From: a virus
DNA: 34,125 nt
Direction: 5' to 3' (one strand)
IMG/VR virus record: IMGVR_UViG_3300017971_000569
Span: 1-34,125 of that record
The position numbers were made by a program, and so were the translations under genes. The notes under the pieces were generated by a model. The model searched no databases. It saw only the letters and a list, made by a program, of their open reading frames with translations, and was not told the origin of the DNA. This document shows, piece by piece, positions 28,648-34,125 of this stretch (positions within the stretch are counted from its first letter, which is position 1; each line of letters opens with the position of its first letter).

Positions 28648-29383
28648 GATTTTTCTCCCAAGTGCGGACTGCGGCTTTCCAGTCCTTCATCGTTTGCTTG
28701 TTTGTCAGCACCCAGCCACGTGCCGTGTAGTAATCCACGAAAGCCTCTGGATCCACGGTGTTCCCTCGTTCGGCACAGTAGGCGTGAACTTCAGCGACTG
28801 TTGGTGGCCTTTGCCTTTCGGCGACTTTTTTCTTTGGAACTACCGTAGGTAGTTCTTTCTTTATCTCTTTCTCTTTCTCTTTCTCTGTCGTCACAGAGCG
28901 TCTCACTTCGTCACACTTCGTCACACCTCCTTCGCTCTTGGTCTTTTGTCTGTCTCTCCATGCAGCCGTCCTTTCTTTCCCTTCCTTTGCTGGCTGCTTC
29001 GGAACTTCATTGAAATCATTGAAGAAATCTGGAAAAACAAGACCGTCTTTGGTCTCTTTTGCCCAACCAACACGGCACATTGCACCACCAAATCCTGGGC
29101 AGTTTGTCATAAGGTCAATGAAGGAATCTGTTGCCCCTGGAAGTAGGCAATCACCATTTTCTTGGGGCTCTCCCCGGTGTCTAACAACAGACCATGTGAC
29201 GGCCAATCCACCAATCGTGACGAGGCGTAACACATGATCCGTCACATTTACGTCACCATCGTTACCTTGGGTACAATGGTCATGGAATGAGTCAGACGTT
29301 GACAGCTCAATAATCATGCCCAGAACATTCGGGTGATTGAATAGTGATGAGCGCATTTTTATCCAGTCGTCTTTGCTCGCCAT
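28520..29383 (-). CDS. O-like replication initiator
   Basis: 287 aa from ATG 29383, just after the previous stop. The N-terminal domain (MASKDDWIKMRSSLFNHPNV, VTDHVLRLVTIGGLAVTWSV) is a phage O/DnaD-type winged-helix region. A charged KEKEKEIKKE linker follows, then DPEAFVDYYTARGWVLTNKQ and MKDWKAAVRTWEKN, the DnaD-like domain that recruits the helicase loader. Like lambda O, the gene contains tandem repeats and a low-complexity A/T-rich stretch. Confidence 0.75.
   Translation of the reverse strand: MASKDDWIKMRSSLFNHPNVLGMIIELSTSDSFHDHCTQGNDGDVNVTDHVLRLVTIGGLAVTWSVVRHRGEPQENGDCLLPGATDSFIDLMTNCPGFGGAMCRVGWAKETKDGLVFPDFFNDFNEVPKQPAKEGKERTAAWRDRQKTKSEGGVTKCDEVRRSVTTEKEKEKEIKKELPTVVPKKKVAERQRPPTVAEVHAYCAERGNTVDPEAFVDYYTARGWVLTNKQTMKDWKAAVRTWEKNRGNGSGQQATAGRGTGKTSAREHNQQISDYLNAELDKELGRP
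28837..28926. other. Candidate replication origin inside the O-like gene
   Basis: Four tandem 10-bp units at 28887-28926 (GTCGTCACAG, AGCGTCTCAC, TTCGTCACAC twice) share CGTC-CA. Next to them is a polypyrimidine microsatellite (28856-28886; CTTTCT-type units) and a perfect GAACTACC-GTA-GGTAGTTC palindrome (28837-28855). Iterons followed by a low-complexity, easily melted tract within O is the lambda ori plan. The 10-bp period is not a codon multiple, so protein repetition does not explain it. Confidence 0.55.
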
Positions 29384-29384
29384 A

Positions 29385-29948
29385 TCAATGCACCGTCTTC
29401 GTTTTGGTGTCATCGCTGACGACAATGGCATCTTTTGGGATGATGGGCGCCTCGACATGCTGTATCGGCTGGGCCGTGAATTCGTAGAACTTCCGCGCAT
29501 CGACGTGCGGCTCCATCGCTATGACAACGTCTCGCATCCTTTCGGTGATCGACTTGGTGTTGTCGTCCCGCCACTCAAACTCGGGCTGGCTGAGGGCCTG
29601 AAAGAACGCGGCGGCCAATGGATCGGCGGCCGGATCATGCAGGAATGGGAGCATCTCCGGGCTGTCCGAGGTCTGCTCGACCACTATCAGCATGAACAGC
29701 ACCCGGTCGGTGTAGCTGAACAGACTGGCGTCGAGCCCTCGCAGGCTGAGGTACCGCTGAATGGCGAGGAATCCGTTGATGACAGGCTCAAGGTGGCACT
29801 TGTCCTCCCGGAGCTTGCTCATCATCGGCGAATAGGTGTCCGCATCGTCACGCAGGTACCGGGTCATGCCGGACTGCACCCGTGAGTAGATGGCAAAGCA
29901 CTCGGTAAGGACCGCGGGATCGACCGCGGTCGGCTCATCTTTTCCCAT
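29385..29948 (-). CDS. Hypothetical protein before the O-like gene
   Basis: 187 aa from ATG 29948 (AAGGAG 7 nt upstream). PAVLTECFAIYSRVQSGMTR, then RVLFMLIVVEQTSDSPEMLP, a helical alpha-rich protein. Coupled to the O-like gene (TGATATG). No family recognised. Confidence 0.55.
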   Translation of the reverse strand: MGKDEPTAVDPAVLTECFAIYSRVQSGMTRYLRDDADTYSPMMSKLREDKCHLEPVINGFLAIQRYLSLRGLDASLFSYTDRVLFMLIVVEQTSDSPEMLPFLHDPAADPLAAAFFQALSQPEFEWRDDNTKSITERMRDVVIAMEPHVDARKFYEFTAQPIQHVEAPIIPKDAIVVSDDTKTKTVH

Positions 29949-30111
29949 TGGTTGGCTCCTTTTTGCTGTGCTGTGCGAAGTGGATCGGCGGCGGCACGGG
30001 CTGATACCCGTGCTCGAGACAATGGTCTCTCGCCGGCACAAATGGCACTTGGTAGTTGTATTTCCGGTCTGGGTCAATGACCAGGGGGGCGTCACATTTC
30101 GGGCAATTCAT
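29935..30111 (-). CDS. Small CxxC protein
   Basis: 58 aa from ATG 30111; GAGG just upstream. MNCPKCDAPLVIDPDRKYNY, later ARDHCLEHGYQ, and a basic tail. Probably zinc-binding. The start is inferred from the position of GAGG and from overlap with the preceding gene. Confidence 0.5.
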   Translation of the reverse strand: MNCPKCDAPLVIDPDRKYNYQVPFVPARDHCLEHGYQPVPPPIHFAQHSKKEPTNGKR

Positions 30112-30241
30112 CGTCCTCAGCCTCATCTGAACCAGGGAGGTAGACGAAGGCAGGACAGTCATCCGAGCGAGTATTGGGCCAACCGTCTTCATGCACGGAA
30201 CACCCATAAAATCGGTAATTGGTACAACTCTTGCACGTCAT
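30092..30241 (-). CDS. 49-aa Cys-rich protein, first gene of the leftward early operon
   Basis: ATG 30241 with AAGGAG 6 nt upstream, in a leader like the AGGAGTGCA block (CACACTCCT). MTCKSCTNYRFYGCSVHEDG and DDCPAF hold four to five Cys/His that may bind metal; the end is acidic. It is where lambda has cro, but it has no HTH, so it is not a Cro repressor by sequence. Confidence 0.55.
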   Translation of the reverse strand: MTCKSCTNYRFYGCSVHEDGWPNTRSDDCPAFVYLPGSDEAEDDELPEM

Positions 30242-30264
30242 GTCACACTCCTTCAGCTATCAAG

Positions 30265-30293
30265 ATCATCGGCGTGCGCCGCCTATATGTCAA
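30265..30293 (-). promoter_or_regulatory. Predicted leftward early promoter
   Basis: Minus strand: -35 TTGACA (30293-30288, perfect), 17-bp spacer, -10 GATGAT (30270-30265). The start would be near 30258, a few bases before the SD of the 49-aa gene. Good match to sigma-70. Confidence 0.6.
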
Positions 30294-30331
30294 TCCTAAG
30301 CGACCGAATGCGCTTTAAGATCCCAAAAATT

Positions 30332-30384
30332 ACACTCTATTGCAATAGACCGCTATTTAGCGTAAACATGCAATCTCAGAGTGT
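30332..30384 (+). promoter_or_regulatory. Rightward early control region with nested palindromes
   Basis: Two perfect 12-bp palindromes, CTATTGCAATAG (30337-30348) and CGCTATTTAGCG (30351-30362), lie inside the outer inverted pair ACACTCT (30332-30338) and AGAGTGT (30378-30384). A tentative rightward promoter is TTGCAA (30340-30345), 17 bp, TAAACA (30363-30368); the second palindrome would occupy the spacer. Likely operator sites for an unseen regulator. Confidence 0.45.
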
Positions 30385-30404
30385 CTAATTTTAGGAGAAC
30401 ACGC

Positions 30405-31460
30405 ATGACCAGAGAGCTTGCTGTCTGGGAAAAGGCCATAGTAGCGGCCAAGGATCGTTTTTTGACGATCCATTCCCAGGAAAAGGAACCATTTTCAAAC
30501 TGGGACAAAGAGAGCATCTTTGTAAACCAGCGGATGCGGCAGAACGAAGCACTTCAGAGGTGCCCGCCGCAGTCCATCCAGACCGCAGTCATCAGCGTGG
30601 CGACTGCCGGCCTCTCCCTCGACCCAAACCTCAAGCTGGCATACCTCGTCCCGCGTGACGGGCAATGCACGCTCGACATCAGCTACATGGGCCTTGCCCG
30701 GTTGGCCGAAATGTCCGGGGCAATCGATTACGTCCGGGCTGACGTGGTGCGCAAGGGCGACCGGTTCATCTGGCGCGGCTTGGACGAAAAGCCGATCCAT
30801 GAGATCGAGGATCCATTTGGCGAGGAAGACCGGCCGATTGTCGGGGTCTACTGCTACGTGATGACCAGCAAAGGCGCCTACCTCGCCGGAAAGATGTCCA
30901 AGTCGGAGATCGACAAGGTCAGGCAGGCATCCAAGGCCCCAAATTCCCCGGCCTGGACGAAGTGGTACGGGGAGATGGCGAAGAAGGCGATCATCAAGCG
31001 TGAGTCAAAGCTGTGGCCCCAGGCGGCCCGCGAGAAGGTCGCTGGCGCCCTTGGCGTGCTCGAGGCTACCGAGGGGCTGAAGGACATCACCCCGGAAGAC
31101 ACGCAGCACTATGGCGACGTCAAGCGGCGCTCGGAGGCGGCAAAGGCCGAAGAGAGACCGCAAACTGAGGAACGATCTCAGGAGCGCCCCCCGATCGAGG
31201 GTGAGTTTGAAGAGATGCAGGACACCCAGTCGGGGCCGGAGCCAGAGAAAACGCCGCCAGCGGCCGCTCAGGGCGACAGAGGTGGTCATCTGCCCATGTC
31301 TGAACCCACCAAGCACATCATGCAACGAAAGCTGAAGGCGATGAACCTGCAGGAGGCAGACCTGTTCAATGCAATGGAGATTGACGGTTGGGAAGGTCTG
31401 CAGCAGTCGGATGCACAGGGTTGCATGGACTGGATCTCGAGTCAGGGAGGTGAAGGATGA
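30405..31460 (+). CDS. recT: RecT-family single-strand annealing protein
   Basis: 351 aa from ATG 30405 (AGGAG 8 nt upstream). Core: NEALQRCPPQSIQTAVISVA, TAGLSLDPNLKLAYLVPRDG, CTLDISYMGLARLAEMSGAI, DYVRADVVRKGDRF, then WTKWYGEMAKKAIIKRESKL, all typical RecT/Bet signatures. The C-terminal ~100 residues are Glu/Pro/Gln-rich, as in tail regions that bind partners. With the exonuclease two kilobases on it forms a recombination pair for phage DNA repair and annealing. Confidence 0.9.
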   Translation: MTRELAVWEKAIVAAKDRFLTIHSQEKEPFSNWDKESIFVNQRMRQNEALQRCPPQSIQTAVISVATAGLSLDPNLKLAYLVPRDGQCTLDISYMGLARLAEMSGAIDYVRADVVRKGDRFIWRGLDEKPIHEIEDPFGEEDRPIVGVYCYVMTSKGAYLAGKMSKSEIDKVRQASKAPNSPAWTKWYGEMAKKAIIKRESKLWPQAAREKVAGALGVLEATEGLKDITPEDTQHYGDVKRRSEAAKAEERPQTEERSQERPPIEGEFEEMQDTQSGPEPEKTPPAAAQGDRGGHLPMSEPTKHIMQRKLKAMNLQEADLFNAMEIDGWEGLQQSDAQGCMDWISSQGGEG

Positions 31461-31693
31461 GCGGCCTCACAGAAAAGTACCGCGAGTACCTTGCGGCAAA
31501 GGAACGGCATCAGGCCGCGAAGGACGTAACCAAAGCGGCCTACAGCGAAGAGAACTCAGCTTACAACAAGCTGGTTAATTCGCTGACCACCAGCCAGAGC
31601 AAGAAGATCATCCCGCATGATGGTGGGTTTTTGGTTCTCTGGAAAGATCAATACGGGAAGCTCTATATCGAGACAGCGGAGTTCTCTGAATGA
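31457..31693 (+). CDS. Small coiled-coil protein
   Basis: 78 aa, ATGA overlap with recT. LTEKYREYLAAKERHQAAKD then a beta-rich end (GFLVLWKDQYGKLYIETAEF). Coupled to recT; may assist recombination, but nothing proves it. Confidence 0.55.
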   Translation: MSGLTEKYREYLAAKERHQAAKDVTKAAYSEENSAYNKLVNSLTTSQSKKIIPHDGGFLVLWKDQYGKLYIETAEFSE

Positions 31694-31959
31694 GCAAGAA
31701 ATATCCGCGGTTTGGCGAGGTCTACAAGCACTACTCCATCCAGGCTCGGCAGCAACCGACGCTCCCGAAGTGTGAACTGTGCGGAGACACCACCGTCGCC
31801 GGCATCAACATGCAGGTCGATTACATGCGCGGGAACGATGAGTTTTTCAGGGTGTGTAAGGAGCACCTTGAACTTGCAAAGCTGGATGGCACGGCGTTCT
31901 ACGCAAAATACTGGACCTATAGGGATGAGCAAGAGAAGGGAGATAACAGTGATGGATAG
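31690..31959 (+). CDS. Small CxxC protein
   Basis: 89 aa, ATGA overlap. CELCGDTTV then VCKEHLELAKL give a CxxC...CxxH set that likely binds zinc. No family recognised. Confidence 0.5.
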   Translation: MSKKYPRFGEVYKHYSIQARQQPTLPKCELCGDTTVAGINMQVDYMRGNDEFFRVCKEHLELAKLDGTAFYAKYWTYRDEQEKGDNSDG

Positions 31960-32128
31960 GCGCAACTTCATCAAAGGCTTCGTTGGGCGGGCAATGCGCC
32001 CCGGAGTTATTGAGCAAGCAAGTATCAACCTGCCGTGGTTTCCTGAGAAGAAGATCAACATCAAATTCTCCGACAAGATACTGACTCTGGACAGCACCAT
32101 CAAAATATTCGGGGTAAAGCTGACATGA
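31952..32128 (+). CDS. Small protein with RRNFIK start
   Basis: 58 aa from ATG 31952 (GGAG 10 nt upstream). Starts MDRRNFIKGFVGRAMRPGVI, later FSDKILTLDSTIKIFGVKLT. The RRxFIK start looks like a Tat motif, but there is no hydrophobic segment after it. Unknown function. Confidence 0.45.
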   Translation: MDRRNFIKGFVGRAMRPGVIEQASINLPWFPEKKINIKFSDKILTLDSTIKIFGVKLT

Positions 32129-32472
32129 AAGATTGGAGAAACATGCCTGGGCCCGGAGATCCGGAGACCTGGGGGCCATGTACCAACCACCCGAACGACC
32201 CCCGCACCCCGGATGACACCGTGAGGCTTGAGGAAAAAGAGGCGGAAATTATCCAGGCCCGCCTCATTGATATCGGGTGGTTCCGCGAGGCGATTGCTGA
32301 GGCGGACGATGAGCAGATTGAACAACTGATGAAGCTAGTCGCGGCGAATGTGTGTAAAGAGGGCGCCGACATTGCCAATCACATCAACAGAATCGTGTCT
32401 GAATATGTCGTCCCGAACGACTGGGAAGTTGGAGAGGCGATTGAAATGGAGGAAGAGCCTGATGACGCTTGA
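32125..32472 (+). CDS. Acidic hypothetical protein
   Basis: 115 aa, ATGA overlap. LEEKEAEIIQARLIDIGWFR and EQIEQLMKLVAANVCKEGAD are helical; the N-terminal part is Pro-rich (PGPGDPETWGPCTNHPNDP). Strongly acidic overall. Overlaps the exonuclease gene. No family recognised. Confidence 0.5.
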   Translation: MKDWRNMPGPGDPETWGPCTNHPNDPRTPDDTVRLEEKEAEIIQARLIDIGWFREAIAEADDEQIEQLMKLVAANVCKEGADIANHINRIVSEYVVPNDWEVGEAIEMEEEPDDA

Positions 32473-33055
32473 ATTCAATGAGGAAAGGCATGAGTACACC
32501 AAAGACGGTAAATCAGTCCCATCTGTTACAACTGCTCTCGGGGTACTCGACTCCTACTTCGGAATTCCTGTCGCCGTCTTGCAGAAAGCCAGCGAACGTG
32601 GCACTAAAGTTCACCGAGCGGTTGAGCTTCACCTTCAACGAGACCTCGATGAACTCAGCCTCGACACTGACATCGCAGACTATTTCTATGCCTATATCAA
32701 GTTTGAGCGTGAAACGGGTTTTCGTCCCGCTCACTCCGAGCTGCGTGTCTACTCGGAAAAATTCAAGTACGCGGGGACGCTCGACCTCGCCGGCCCGGAT
32801 CCGAAGGGCAGTAAGCGAGATTCACTCATCGATATCAAGACTTCTGCACAGCTCATGCCTACCGTTGGGCCTCAACTCGCAGGATACGAAAACGCCTATT
32901 TGGAGGAACGGAAATCAAAGAAAAAACTTCTTAGATACGGATTGCTGCTGAAGTCAGACGGCAGCTATGAACTGATGGAATACACAAGCGCTACCGATTT
33001 CTCGGTATTTCTGGCGTGCTTGGCAGTGCGAAACTTTAAGGAGAATTGCAAGTGA
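32462..33055 (+). CDS. PD-(D/E)XK exonuclease (RecB/Cas4-type)
   Basis: 197 aa from ATG 32462. ASERGTKVHRAVELHLQRDL supplies the conserved His; KYAGTLDLAG supplies the first Asp; DSLIDIKTSAQLM has D-x-K; QLAGYENAYLEE has the Q-x-x-x-Y motif. This is a RecB/Cas4-like PD-(D/E)XK nuclease, the usual partner of RecT. It should resect 5' ends so RecT can anneal the tails. Ends in GTGA overlap with the next gene. Confidence 0.85.
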   Translation: MTLEFNEERHEYTKDGKSVPSVTTALGVLDSYFGIPVAVLQKASERGTKVHRAVELHLQRDLDELSLDTDIADYFYAYIKFERETGFRPAHSELRVYSEKFKYAGTLDLAGPDPKGSKRDSLIDIKTSAQLMPTVGPQLAGYENAYLEERKSKKKLLRYGLLLKSDGSYELMEYTSATDFSVFLACLAVRNFKENCK

Positions 33056-33822
33056 ATGAAAAACAAACTGAACTGACTGGCGAACTGATCCCGAAGGGGT
33101 TGCCGGCTACGGCACTGGAACTCATCGACCTTGGTGAGTCAATCGGGAAGGCTCTCTATATTGACGTGGTCACCAACGATGAGGACATGGAGAACATCTC
33201 CACCGCAATGCAGCAATGCGCGGCACACGTGAAGACACTCGAGAATATGCGCAAGGATCATCTCAGGCCGATCAGGGAATACGTCGAGAAGGTCAACGCT
33301 GAATACAAGCGGGCAACGGACGTGATCGATCGCGGGCTTCGCCATGCAAAGGCGGAAGTCAGCTCATATCAGCACCGGGTTCGTGAACAGATCCGCAAAG
33401 AGGCGGCCGCAGAGGCTGCCCGCATCGCCAAGAACGCCGAGAAACGGGCTGAGCGGATCGAGAAGAAGGCGGCAGCGTCAGAGGATACTGCCGCCGCAGC
33501 CGAAGCTGCAGCAGAGGCGGAGAACATCCGCATGCAGGCTGAGGTGAAAGCGCAGCACGCCGCTGCGGCTATCGCCACCCAGGAGGCGCCCAAGGCAAAG
33601 GGCGTCAGCAGCAGCAAGAACTGGAAGATCGAGGTGATCGACAAGAAAGCCTTCATCGGGTCTGTCGCATCCGGAGACGACCCTCGCCTGACGCTCGATA
33701 TGGTCAAGGTGAACCAGCCGGAACTCAACAAGCTCGCGAAAGCCCTGAAAGAAGGATGCCAAGGCATCAAAGGGGCGCGGGTTTACTATGACGAAATCGT
33801 ATCCGTAAGGAGTAGCAAGTGA
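33052..33822 (+). CDS. Coiled-coil protein of the recombination cluster
   Basis: 256 aa from GTG 33052 (AAGGAG 8 nt upstream). Residues ~100-180 are a long Ala/Glu/Lys/Arg coiled coil (RIAKNAEKRAERIEKKAAAS; AAAAEAAAEAENIRMQAEV). The C-terminal part has SKNWKIEVIDKKAFIGSVAS and VKVNQPELNKLAKALKEGC. It resembles DUF1351-like proteins often next to recT. Exact role unknown. Confidence 0.6.
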   Translation: MNEKQTELTGELIPKGLPATALELIDLGESIGKALYIDVVTNDEDMENISTAMQQCAAHVKTLENMRKDHLRPIREYVEKVNAEYKRATDVIDRGLRHAKAEVSSYQHRVREQIRKEAAAEAARIAKNAEKRAERIEKKAAASEDTAAAAEAAAEAENIRMQAEVKAQHAAAAIATQEAPKAKGVSSSKNWKIEVIDKKAFIGSVASGDDPRLTLDMVKVNQPELNKLAKALKEGCQGIKGARVYYDEIVSVRSSK

Positions 33823-34125
33823 TTAAGACTGCATATTTTGACATGCCAGATACCCCGATTACTGAACTGGAAAAGGGGTTGCTGGTGAATGGTGACGTGT
33901 ATCTCTCCGAGAGCAAGTTGCTCATCGTCCACAAGGCTGAAGCGAAGATGCTGTTTGCCATCAAGGGCAAGAAGGTTCGGCGGCGCAAGTTCACCAACCC
34001 TATCTCCACGAAATGGCTTGCCCGTAGGATCAATGGCTTTGCGGAGGACGTCAGGCAGAACGAGCGTGTTGATATGCCTGCCCTCAAGGCGGCAGAGCCG
34101 AAATCAAAGTCTCAGGAGAAGCGTA
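33819..34125 (+). CDS. Truncated hypothetical protein at right edge
   Basis: Open from GTG 33819 (GTGA overlap, AAGGAG about 8 nt upstream) to the window end. 102 codons. Contains TAYFDMPDTPITELEKGLL, YLSESKLLIVHKAEAKMLFA and KVRRRKFTNPISTKWLARRI, with a Lys-rich end. Basic C terminus. No family recognised; the stop is outside the window. Confidence 0.55.
   Translation, partial: MIKTAYFDMPDTPITELEKGLLVNGDVYLSESKLLIVHKAEAKMLFAIKGKKVRRRKFTNPISTKWLARRINGFAEDVRQNERVDMPALKAAEPKSKSQEKR

Noticed and set aside
28851-28926. CRISPR array
   Set aside because: Repeats are 6-10 bp and contiguous without unique spacers, and lie inside a gene.
30092-30241. Cro-like repressor at the start of the leftward operon
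   Set aside because: Cys-rich, no helix-turn-helix; position alone is not enough.
31952-31990. Tat signal (DRRNFIKG)
   Set aside because: No hydrophobic region or cleavage site follows, so export is unlikely.

Overview
The window is a segment of a tailed double-stranded DNA phage or prophage (Caudoviricetes), probably infecting a Gram-negative, fairly GC-rich proteobacterium. Support: a head-morphogenesis series (TerL, portal, GroES-like cochaperonin, scaffold, capsid, adaptor), a lambda-like early region (O-like and P-like replication genes, NinB-, nuclease-, YbcO- and RuvC-like genes, Q-like antiterminator), a RecT/exonuclease recombination pair, very tight packing with ATGA/GTGA/TGATG overlaps, and Shine-Dalgarno (SD) starts throughout. 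No integrase, CI/Cro repressor, lysis gene or tRNA was seen. Both ends cut genes, so tail and lysis genes probably lie beyond the left edge.

Layout. (1) 1-10437, minus strand: late head operon. In transcription order: a 60-aa basic protein, two small proteins, TerL, portal, a 74-aa protein, GroES-like, scaffold, unknown, putative decoration protein, major capsid (followed by two terminators), structural protein, head-tail adaptor, an Ig-like protein, and a membrane/coiled-coil protein cut by the edge. (2) 10438-11012: control region with a leftward promoter, an early terminator, a 13-bp hairpin, an iteron-like element and an operator-like dyad for the rightward genes. (3) 11013-14317, plus strand: an island of twelve small genes starting with an AlpA-like regulator and containing a recognisable Acb2-like anti-CBASS protein; related 41-bp elements lie at both borders. 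(4) 14318-15082: mostly non-coding, with a G-quadruplex-like tract. (5) 15083-24384, minus strand: TerS followed upstream by about twenty small, mostly unknown genes, including a short DnaN-like clamp, in several transcription units. (6) 24453-30241, minus strand: early replication and nin-like operon ending in the Q-like gene, with a candidate origin inside the O-like gene. (7) 30242-30404: divergent promoter region with nested palindromes but no repressor gene. (8) 30405-34125, plus strand: RecT, small proteins, RecB/Cas4-type exonuclease, a coiled-coil protein and a truncated gene.

How it fits together (inference). Divergent early transcription from about 30.3 kb makes recombination proteins rightward and replication proteins leftward. 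The Q-like protein at the end of the leftward unit would allow late transcription from about 10.69 kb past its early terminator into the head genes. The opposite-strand island between TerS and TerL looks like an accessory counter-defence module. The most unusual signals are that island with its matching flanks, a repeated ribosome-binding block (AGGAGTGCA) before eight leftward genes, and tandem 10-bp repeats inside the O-like gene.
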